A stretch of 64,000 bases of DNA from Galerina marginata (taxonomy: Eukaryota > Basidiomycota > Agaricomycetes > Agaricales > Galerinaceae): assembly GCA_023014335.1 (NCBI GenBank), contig JAECYW010000005.1, positions 620,001 to 684,000 on the forward strand, in the 5' to 3' direction. Below are positions 44,407 to 54,094 of this stretch, one piece after another (the first letter of the stretch is position 1; every line of letters starts with the position of its first letter). The notes beneath the pieces are model-generated. The model searched no databases. It saw only the letters and a list, made by a program, of their open reading frames with translations, and had not been told where the DNA came from. A program made the translations under genes and the position numbers.

Positions 44407-47400
44407 CTCCTCCTCTTCCTCTGTATCGCCATCTTGTTGATCTTCTTCATAAGCCTCTAGAACTGCAGAATATGCCTTGTCAAACTCTTCCTGAGAAAGC
44501 TTCCAGTCCAACAAAGAACCCCTCTGATATTTGCGATCTCCAGCAGTTTCACCCCAGAGCATTATGTCCTTGTCAACTGCATGCAATAAGGTAATTAGTT
44601 TATATAAATCAATAAAAATTCAAAACTCACCTAAATCTGACTGTAAAAATTCTCGACGATGTGTGGTGTATTTTTCGGGGCTGGGAAATGCTAGAATACT
44701 ATGCTTGGCTTCAATAGCATCATTCACCGAAGCTTCCAAGTCAGTGCCCTCAAAACATAGAAGTATTTGTCGCTTTAGCCATAAGGCTGTACATCCTGGA
44801 GCGCCTTTGAGTTTCTTCTTCTCTGCAAGTCTTTTGTAGTTCAAAAGAGCCGACGCTTGCTGGGAAATGTAAGGAACCCATAAGCTGGAATATGGATCTT
44901 CAAGGATTTCTCCGGTGGCAATTTCGATGATATCAACTGCTTTAAAAAGCCAGTCAATGAGAGCGTACGCAAGTCCTCTGGCATGTTGATATCTTTGACG
45001 ATCCACTGGAGAAATGGCGTTAAAGTCAAATGCTTCAATAGATGCAAGACGCTCGTGGGAAAGGCTTTCAAGGTCGTCGATGTCGATACTGAATGGGCTA
45101 CTTGGATATTGATAGGTTTTGAAGTCCAAAACGTTGATAAATATAATGAGGTTGCAAAATGCAATCAGATCAAGAACAGAGGAAAAACTCTGGAGATCAG
45201 GTAAGTGTGCATAGGAGTCCTCTATAATAGAAGCTATATTAGAATACAGAGAACAACTAGAAAGAAACACCTACCATCTTCATTATATTTATTCAATACC
45301 AGACCATGATAGTAGAATGTTGCAATCCGACATAAAATCATACGTGTAGGAGGGTGGTTGGTGTTTGAAATAAAATCGTCAAGAATGAACGTATGCATCA
45401 TGCCCAGCATAGTATGCTGCATGGTGCACGAAGCGTAGTGATGGCCACCCCCACAGATGGTATGAGTTGCAGTATACACCAGGTGAGTGGTATCTGGCAT
45501 CATATTCCTAACCAACAGTCATTGGTGAACGTAGATTTAAATTAAAGGCAGACTTACAATCGAACTTTATTCGTGAGTAAAACACCTTCAAGAATCCAAT
45601 ATTTGAGCGAGGGTAGTTCCAGATTAAAGTTGAGAAACAAGCGAATATTAGCAAGCTCAAGGGAAGCTGCTGCATGGAATTCTTCACTCTGATTGCCAGT
45701 TTTGATAGGAGACGCTATAATCCAGTATTTAGACCCCTCAGGATTGAGGACTTCAATATGAGTGCCTTGACCATCGCTGTCAATATGAGCAAAATGCAAA
45801 GCGCCTTTTGTGGCTACAAGATGCCACCGCATGTCACCAGTCGGAAATCTTTCATCTTTATGGCAATAAAGTTCGTTGAGAGTCGCATTCCAAGCCACTA
45901 GCTCACTGGAGGGATGTCTGACAGGTTGAAGAGAAGCCAGGGTGTTAGGAAGGTCCAGAACGTTAAGGATTTTCCCATTGTCCTGTAGCGCGCAATCCAA
46001 AACTTGCTGCAAAGTTCCCGTGCGTATGCGTAAATTTGGGTTCTTTTTGCATTTGATCGAGTAGTCTGACAAAATTCCAGTTAGACTAAAATTTTCAAAT
46101 TAATTGGTCCAATTTTACCTTGGACTTCTATAGCCGCAGATAAAGTAGAAATCTTACTGAGACCACGTCGAGTGAAATCGTAGTTTTGATAATCGCAGTT
46201 TGTCTCGATGATTTGCTTGTGACGCATCAGCCGCTGAATCTCGCTAGGTGCTTTGGCGTTAAACTCCTTTTCATCAAGAATCACAAAGGCACTATTCCCG
46301 TTGGGTAAAACATGGCGTGGTTTGCCATCAATATAGCAACTTTCAATAGCTGCATGAATCCGATAGAATTTCTGGGCATAAGCTTTGCTCTAAGAGAAGG
46401 AATGCAGCCAATTAATATCTTGATAACTCAAAATAAATAAGTGGCATACGTGAAAAGAGGGGTAAATAGTTCTCGCATTTCCCAGAGCATCATAGACGAT
46501 GACTGATGATTTGTCTTTATAAGACTCTATTTTCTATAAGCCTTGGTTAGCGCGCCAAGTCAGAAGCATAAATATAACATTATCTTACAGGTCTCTCTTG
46601 AGTAACCAATTTATCGTCAGGAAAAGTCATCTTGATGTCGCTGGGTCGAACAAAAGTCTTCTGGTCTTCCTGTAAGGGAAACAAGTTGACCTCAGATTCT
46701 ACAATAAATTGAGCGCTTTTCGGTTTTGGCTTGGGCTTGGGCTGCCTCTGGCGCGGAGGTTTCGGCTTGCGTTTTTTCTTGTTCTTTTCAGCAGGTTGTG
46801 ACTCAGCTGGGGTTTCGAGTTGCCGCTTATTGGTGTTGCGGGATGATTTACGGAGGCCTTGCTCAGGTGCTGAGGTGTCTGCTTAAACATGTTGAGAGGC
46901 AAATAAATGGTTAATATTGATCAAAATTACCTTGAGTCGCAGGAATTGGATTAGCGGTAGCTTGCTCATTGTCCACAGGAATGGTTCCAGCTTCCTGCTC
47001 AAGCCCAGCAACAGGCTCTTGTGCTGGCTCTGTTGTATCTGGTATAATTGCGGGTTCAGGAAGAGAAGGCGGTGGCTGGAGTAATGGCCGTAGACTTGAA
47101 GCCCTTGGCCAATATTTGGAAACCTGGCCTTCAAGATTAACCTCTCCAAGAGAAGGCAGTTGAGAATGAGAATGAGGATCTGGTAAATAGGATCAACTCC
47201 ATAAAGAGGCTCATAGGCAAAGAAAAGAGAAATTAATACCAGGCTTGAAATATTCTAGAGTGAAATCGTCCATTTCTTCAATCTCTGACCAAGGGAGATT
47301 CTCTAGCAGAACTTTCATTGCAGTATATGGCTGTTTATTGCCTGTCGCTATTTCCAATATAGAAAACCAAATTTCTTTTTCGATTCTCTGTAAAAGCTTG

Positions 47401-48627
47401 GGCTTTTGATTTCCCAATGCTTTTGCAAACTAGATAACTTGAATGAGAGGATGTCTAATAGAAGTAGCTTTGAGGTTTAAAACTAACCCGTAAAATCTCT
47501 TCTCGGTCCCAAGACGCTGACCGTAGCTTGACTGGAATGAGTAAAAATATTGGTGAAATGAACAGTGCGATTTGTAGAGGCAGACGAAAGCCATTAGATT
47601 CACAGTTCTTGATCAGGACTTTGAATTCTTCTAGCTCAATGTCCGTTACATCCAGATTTCTATCATAAGAAAGGTTAAGGTTGTGTTGAACCAAGGTCTA
47701 TAAAAGACATACCTTTCAGAAGGCAAGTAAAGAAGCTTCATGTCTTCAGGAATGTCCGGCATTTTAGAGACCTGAGAATCCGAGTAAAATTCATTCGTCA
47801 TGAGGTAACGAACATGTGTAGAGGCATCCAGCAAGTTCCAAAAGATTTGAGATCCCTTATCCGATTTGTTGAGCAGGTTTAAGAAGCGAAGGGATTGAAT
47901 GCGAATATCGCCAGTATCAAAAGTCAAGCTTTCCACTGCTTTGTAACTCTCAAAATATTGTCGACCTTGGATCAAAAGCAATCGAGAATCATTAAAATGG
48001 GCAGCTCTCTGAATTTTTGTTAATTAAAATTGCGAACTTTGAAAATATCAAGAACTTGCTTTAAAAGTCAACTGGGGGAAGTTCTGCCTTTTATGCAAAG
48101 GGATTGGGACCTCTACCTCCTTTTCCTGCATTTTTAAGGCTACATCCATGAGACGAAAAAGAGAGAGAAAGATTGCCATGTCCATATAAGTCTGGCGTGT
48201 GCGATGTGATTTGCCCTGGTAGCGCACTACTGCAGTGCTTTCAGTGGGTAAACCCTCTAAGAGAAGGTGGCGCCCAAGTGCATTTTCATCCAATAGAATA
48301 TTTGGACTGAAGATATCTTCACTGAAGTGGCGTTCAAAGCGGTCTATAGTCTGAGCCAAAGACTAAAGTTCCAACCTGCAATTAGTAGCTGCCTATAGAT
48401 TTCTGGGGTTCAAAATCCTACCTTGAATAAAGAATCCTCCTCAAAAAGCTCTGAATAAGAACTTTTAGCTAAACCATCAGTCTCCCAAGGATAGCCTGCC
48501 AAAACCAAGGATCTGGTTCTAACCAGAGCCGGCGCATCTAGAAAGTAAGGGTTATAAAGCTAACAAACCTAGAACCCTTGTAAATACCAGAAGAATTTGG
48601 TTCAGAGGAGCTAGAAGCCTCAGCCAT
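44149..48627 (-). CDS. JmjC-domain protein with acidic C-terminus, multi-exon
   Basis: Starts MAEASSSSEPNSSGIYKGSR at 48627 and is built from about 14 exons with short GT...AG introns, about 1,270 residues. The middle has a basic run (KKKRKPKPPRQRQPKPKPKP, about 46.7-46.8 kb), probably nuclear localisation. The JmjC core reads WHLVATKGALHFAHIDSDGQ (HxD at 45779-45787), then EVLNPEGSKYWI, then after an intron GGHHYASCTMQHTMLGMMHT (distal His about 45438-45443). The last exon is a run of more than 60 Glu/Lys codons (44.23-44.43 kb) and ends SKRRKISHAKI...PSV. The family is 2OG-Fe(II) oxygenases acting on histones or other proteins; JmjC paralogues of this type are multicopy in agaricomycetes, and the substrate is unknown. 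All three metal ligands look present. It lies 138 bp downstream, in plus coordinates, of the Helitron frame's start. Confidence 0.75.
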
Positions 48628-48759
48628 ACTAAGAAGTGTAGATGAAAGAGCGAAAGAAAGCGAAAGTATAAAAAAGAACGCCAAGTTGACGCAAGGTTGA
48701 GGCCACGCGTTTGAGGCCACGCGTTTGACGCTTTTGGCTGAAAACCAACCAAAACATTG

Positions 48760-48838
48760 GGTTAGGGTTATGCGGTGGCTGTGAGACCTCCGTCGCGAAG
48801 GAGGTCTCACAGCCACCATATAAACCCTAACCCAATTC
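48760..48838. repeat. GTGGCTGTG palindrome with telomere-like outer arms, 5' of the JmjC gene
   Basis: The 42-bp core (48775-48816) has arms GTGGCTGTGAGACCTCC. Outside it, TTGGGTTAGGGTTA on the left mirrors AAACCCTAACCCAA on the right, giving about 78 bp of near-palindrome. It sits about 150 bp upstream of the JmjC start codon, in the likely promoter. Confidence 0.8.
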
Positions 48839-49790
48839 AAAACCTCCGGCACATATCTAAAACTACGATATGATCTACAAAACTAAAACCTCCTCATCTA
48901 AATCTAAAGCAAAAGTGGATGTAGTACAGTAATAAAATAAAAAATAAAAAATAAAAAATTCAACACCAAAAAATAGCAGATGCGCAAAGCATATAAAGGC
49001 GAATAAGAACAGATACATTAAAGAAACAAAAAACAGCACTACATCTGAAGAAAAGAGATACCCACAGGGGTAATAATTAATACCAACAGAGGTGGGGAGA
49101 AGAGGGCAGCTCACCGAGTTGGTGCAGGTGCGTTGGTGCAGATGCATTGGTGCAGGCATTGCAGGTGAGGGTGCGGGTGTTGCGGGTGACTTGGCGATTG
49201 CAAGTTGAGATGGCGACTGTTGAAAATCCCAGCAGACGACATCGGATGGCCATCACAGCCAGAGCCTTACATCTGCTGAAATTCCTTCAGTGCCTCCCAG
49301 GGGCAAAGGCTGGGTAAAGCTCCAGGTAGCATGCATTAACATCTTCATACACTCAGAGGTGAAGGCAGTCCTCCCCGGAGGGGGTGCTCTATCCGCCTAT
49401 CCGGAAGGACACACATGAGGTAGAGGGAGAGTGGTAGCGCATACAAACAGTGTCAACGTTTATACAAACGTGAACCGTCCAGGAGTTGTAAATACCGCCA
49501 CCTCGTCAACTGAGCGGGCCCTAAACCCTCGTGCGTGGACCTGGAAAGTCGAAACCCACAGATGTTCGGCGCCGTTTGCAAATGGGTGGGTGGGCAAATG
49601 AAAAACGGGGGTGGAGGCGGAAACGGGGACGCCGAAACCCTGTGGTCGCGGGAATACCCAGGCAGGTGTTGTCCGTGAATCAGGTGGCTGGCGAGAGTCC
49701 GAACGCCGGTGCATTTGGGGTCGTTGGCTCCACAGGAGGGCCTAGAGAGGGCGGGCCAACCGCCGCGGGAGGCGTCGGGAGGCGTTGGGT
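48839..49790. other. Intergenic sequence, GC rising toward the right
   Basis: The first 300 bp are AT-rich. From about 49130 GC-rich sequence begins, with short GGTGCAGGT / GGGTGTTGC repeats. No gene is supported. It is the left half of the GC-rich island continuing at 51066. Confidence 0.45.
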
Positions 49791-51065
49791 TACAAGTTCT
49801 TACGTAGTAAAAGAACTTGTTTTCCGGCCTGCATAGCAGGCAGAAATGGTTCCTAACAAAACCAATGGAAATTCTCCCACTCATACAGTGACCCTGCATG
49901 GTTTCTGTATCTCAGCCATTACTCAGCCAATTTTGATGATTTTGGTATCAAAAAATTCGTAAAAATCAGGGCTTTCATGTGGCATGTGTATCCAGGGTTG
50001 ATTAGGTCATGTGACTCATTCACACGACCCAAAAAGCGCAAATTTGTGTGAATTTACACTTAAAACAGATTTCAGTGAGCTAGATATGCTAAAATGTGTT
50101 GCCCAGACCAATCTGGAATAATGTACAAATATTTACATATGTTTTGCAATGATGTCATGGTGTCCAAATCAGGCAAACAACCAGCTTAACTTGCTGAAAA
50201 TTGCAAAATTGGTTTCAAACTGACTGGATAACCTGTAAAAGGCACACCAAACATTGCAAAACATGACCAAATAACATGGAAATAATGTTCTAGAAGCTTA
50301 CATAATCAAACTCACAACAGGACTTTGTGCAATTGCCTTGGATTTGGTAATGCACCAACTTGGACCAAAATATTCTCAGGGATATGTCATGTGATATGTG
50401 TGCACAGACCATCCCTTAGGTAAAAAAAACATCATCTGTATTTTTATTTCATTTTAATGCTTTTAAAATCTCTCAATATAGCTTATTTACTGTGTTTTCA
50501 ACAATATTCCGCATTTGGTAAGTCACATAAAGATGTGACAATACGCATGTGACACCATCTTTTAGCCTTGATTTTTCTGATAATTACACACTTTGTTTCA
50601 AGGCAATCCGATAAAAACTAAGGGACGTAAGAATTAATCTTGTTACAAGTTTCTTATTGTAGTCTAATAATTAATCTTGTTACAAGTTCTTACGTAGTAA
50701 AAGAACTTGTTTTCCGGCCTGCATAGCAGGCAGAAATGGTTCCTAACAAAACCAATGGAAATTCTCCCACTCATACAGTGACCCTGCATGGTTTCTGTAT
50801 CTCAGCCATTACTCAGCCAATTTTGATGATTTTGGTATCAAAAAATTCGTAAAAATCAGGGCCTTCCTGGTCACGTGACCAGGCTGTTTTAGGCTTGTTA
50901 GATCCGCCTCATTTTTCTGCTTTTTTTGAGTATAAGATCATCCCAATAGCTTCAGAACTGAGCGGACTATGCATTATTTACTTATTTAACCTTTATTTAT
51001 AGTCGGACTTACCTTAAAAGTAAGAACTTGTTTTTGCCATGCGCAGCAATGGCCTCTGACCAAGT
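49791..51065 (+). mobile_element. Composite Helitron-like element splitting the GC island
   Basis: Left ends at 49791 and about 50680 (889 bp apart), right end at 51020-51065. The host joins as ggcgttgggt|tggctggctg, an exact T^T insertion with no duplication. The element is AT-rich and flanked by GC-rich sequence on both sides, so the boundaries are obvious by composition. No coding capacity. Confidence 0.9.
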
Positions 51066-51785
51066 TGGCTGGCTGTGTTCGCGTCACCGTCACAATCGGC
51101 CTCGCTACGTGTTTCAGGGGCAGGATGGCTTGTGGGTACCATGGGGTGGACTCCTCGCGTTGGCAAAAAGCACCAGCGGTGGTGCACCAGTGGAGGCAGA
51201 TTCAGGGGGGGTCTGTAGGCAGCAGTGGCTGCACCAGAAAGCGAGGGAGAGGTGTGAGGACTCGCAAGGCTGGCTGTCCACGCCCCGATATCCTACACTG
51301 AACATATTAGTGGGGCGCGGGGAGTGATGATGCGGCGGTTTACCTTGTGGGCCCTCCTGTTTTCCCTCCCCGCATCGCTTTTACCCCCTCGTTCGGTCCT
51401 CGATACCATCGTGGTGGCGTACAGGCACGAGTGCGACCATGGCGGGGTGGTGACGAGCGTCGCGGGAGTGGGCAAGAGCGTTGCAGTGGGTTTTAGCCAG
51501 TGTCTGCCCATCGTGGTCGACGTCGCGGGAATGGGAAGGGGTATCGCACCCGCAGTTTGGGCTGGCGACGGGTTAGTGATGGTGGGGACGATCTGTAGCG
51601 TGCTTACCTGCTACCGTTGTCCCCTCCCCTTATGCCTGCCGCGCGCCTCGTCAAACGACGAGGCGACCGTGATATCCACGGTTTTCACTGCCCAGTCCGC
51701 GCCGCGCCTCCCACCTCAACGAGGTCGCGTCGTCCTGTCAGTCTCGACACCGCCCTCGCCGCTCGCTGTCTCGTAGGTCTTAACT
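51066..51785. other. GC-rich sequence without a supported gene
   Basis: Several frames are open on both strands because of high GC, with biased, low-complexity composition. No domain was recognised. It is continuous with 49130-49790 once the inserted element is removed. Confidence 0.4.
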
Positions 51786-51966
51786 GCGCGTGTTCGTGTT
51801 GACCGCGTGTCTTCGCGTCGTTGACCGCGTGTCTTCGCGTCGTTGACCGCGTGTCTTCGTGTCGTTGCCCGCGTGTCTTCGCGTCGTTGACCGCGTGTCT
51901 TCGTATCGTTGACCGCGTCGTTGCCCGCGTGTCTTCGCGTTGACCGCGTGTCTTCGCGTTGACCGC
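51786..51966. repeat. 22-bp GC-rich minisatellite
   Basis: About eight tandem copies of a unit containing GACCGCGTGTCTTCGCGTCG, some shortened by 5-6 bp. Peptides read from it (DTRGQRR type) are simple repeats and are not taken as protein. Confidence 0.85.
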
Positions 51967-52157
51967 CACGGTGGGTGCTCGCGTGGGATGTGGGACGTAC
52001 AGCAGCTATCCGGCCCACATCTCTTGCAGGAGGGGCACGCGGAAAGCGGAGAGTCGAGGTGAGGGCAAGGGAGGGAATGTGATGGAAGGGGGAAGAGAGA
52101 GAGTGCCACCGTGGCATCGGTCCTTGCGGTTCCGGCGGTCCGCGGAGTCACGTGCCA

Positions 52158-52182
52158 GTTGAACTTCACGTTGAAGTTCAAC
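52158..52182. repeat. Hairpin GTTGAACTTC-ACGTT-GAAGTTCAAC
   Basis: A perfect 10-bp stem with a 5-base loop in GC-rich sequence. Confidence 0.75.
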
Positions 52183-52489
52183 TTCGCGTTTCTCCGTTTG
52201 CCCACACGCCTGCCACCACTCTCCCTTCCCCCTCTCCGCGGTCACCACCACCGCGCTATTTCTCACCCGCTCCCCCACCTCCTCACCTCCCCTCCTTTGC
52301 CCACTTCGCCACCCGCTTTCTAGCCCCTCCTTCAAGAGATGTGGGCTGGGCGGGCTCCCCTTTCTCACCCACTTCGCCACCGCTCCGGAGCCCCTCCTTC
52401 AAGAGATGTGGGCCGGGCATCCAGCACCTCGGCGCCCCGGGAGGAAGAACGGCAGGACGGTGGGAGAAGGGAGGAGGGAGGAGGGAGGA

Positions 52490-53760
52490 GGGAGAGTGAG
52501 CCAGCGCAACCGGGGCTCCTCGCCGGCTGCGCTTGCTCGCTCGAACGACGATAACGAGGCACGAGGGATCGCCATCCCTCTGGCCTTCGTCTTCGTTCGA
52601 CGGCTCACAGGCAGACTGCCTGGTGGGGATTCACGGGCATCGTGCCGGGAGGGGTTAAACCCTCCAGCACTGTGCCCTCGTCGTCACTCGATGGCTCGCG
52701 GGTGGGTAGGGAGGGCGGGAGGAGGGCGGAAGGAGGGCGGCGAGCGAGCCAGCGCAGCCAGCGCAGCCAGCGGGTGGCTGCGCTCGCTCGCTCAAACGAT
52801 GACGACGTGGCAAGAGGATCCCTCTTGCCACCGTTCGTTCGACGGTTTGCGGGCATAGCGCCTTCTGGCGCTATGCCTTCGTCGTTGCCCGCGGGTAGAG
52901 TGCCCAGAGGGATAAATCCCTCTGGCCTCTGTCTGCGTCGCTGCCGCTGTTCGAGACAGCTCGGGGGTGGATTTGGCAGGGAGGAGGGTACCGAGCGAGC
53001 GAGAGCAGCCCAGCGGCTGCTCTCGCTCGCTCTTAGTCGTTGCTGCTCGAGAGGGCTCGGGGGTGCGTTGGGAGGGCGGGAGGAGGGTAACGAGCGAGCG
53101 AGAGCAGCCAGCGGGGAGCAGAGGCTGCACTCGCTCGTTTGTTCGACGGTTCGCGGGCATAGCGCCCATCGTCGTTGCCCGCGGGTAGAGGGCCCAGACG
53201 GATTATCCGTCTGGCCTCTATCTGCGTCGTCGTTGCTGCTCGAAAGGGCTCGGGGGTGGATTTGGCAGGGAGGAGGGTACCGAGCGAGCGAGAGCAGCCG
53301 CTGGGCTGCTCTCGCTCGCTCTTAGTCGTTGCTGAGAGGGTTCGGGGGTGCGTTGGGAGGGCGGGAGGAGGGTAACGAGCGAGCGAGAGCAGCCAGCGGG
53401 GAGCAGAGGCTGCACTCGCTCGTTTGTTCGACGGTTCGCGGGCATAGCGCCCATCGTCGTTGTCCGCGGGTAGAGGGCCCAGACGGATTATCCGTCTGGC
53501 CTCTATCTGCATCATCGTTGCTGCTCGAAAGGGCTCGGGAGGTGAATTGGGAGGGCGGGAAGAGTGTACCGAGCGAGCGCAGCCAGCGGGAGCAGCGGCT
53601 GCTCTTGCTCGCTCAAACAATTACGACGTGGCGAGAGGGATTCCGAAATCCCTCTCGCCACGTCAAGATTTGTTTGACGGTTCGCGGGCATAGCGCCGGG
53701 AGACGCTATGCCTTAGTTGTTGCCCACGGGTAGAGTGCCAGGGATTATCCCTCTGGCCTG
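52490..53760. repeat. GC-rich array of hairpin-bearing units (about 260-300 bp)
   Basis: Four or five diverged tandem units share the order: GAGCGAGCGAGAGCAGCC hairpin, GGCGGGAGGAGGG, TTCGACGGTTCGCGGGCATA, CGTTGCCCGCGGGTAGAG, then a small CCAGAGGGAT/ATCCCTCTGG-type hairpin. Starts of the CCGCGGGTAGAG block are near 52890, 53180, 53465 and 53723. Very strong stems include 52993-53032 (18 bp), 53282-53321 (18 bp), 53625-53664 (18 bp) and 52807-52831 (11 bp). Long frames in this region are by-products of GC content. Confidence 0.8.
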
Positions 53761-54094
53761 TGCCCACGTCGTCATCGCTGCTTGATGGCTTAACAACTCG
53801 CGGATATGGTGCCTGGAGGGTTAAGTCCTCTGGGCCTCTGCCTGCGTTGTCATTATTGTTGTTAGCGTGCAACTCCTCTGACACTGCCTGTGCTGACAAT
53901 ATCATTGTTCAATGGCTTGTGGGTGCTACTGGGCTACTGGTATTGTAGAAATAGCTAGAATACTATGTAATATAGAATAGATTTCAATAAAACTAATGAG
54001 AGAGAGAGAGAGACCACATGACTGCTTTCAGGTGCGAGATTGGACGACATCCTGAGAGAACATAGCTTTATCTCCTTTGTTAACATCTACCATC
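53761..54094. other. Upstream region of the TET/JBP-like gene
   Basis: It is the fading end of the hairpin array followed by ordinary AT-rich intergenic sequence with a (GA)n tract at about 53999-54013. It is the likely promoter and 5' UTR of the next gene. Confidence 0.45.

Noticed and set aside
44230..44440. Serine- or leucine/proline-rich plus-strand frames over the (CTT/CCT)n tract
   Set aside because: They are antisense shadows of the Glu-rich C-terminal exon of the JmjC gene.
48760..48838. True telomere or interstitial telomeric array
   Set aside because: Only one or two TTAGGG copies occur at each palindrome, in inverted orientation, not a run.
52642..53620. Long open frames (up to 227 codons) on both strands in the GC-rich array
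   Set aside because: They overlap on opposite strands, consist of repeated hairpin units and have biased composition (R, A, S, G). High GC lowers stop-codon frequency; no domain is visible.
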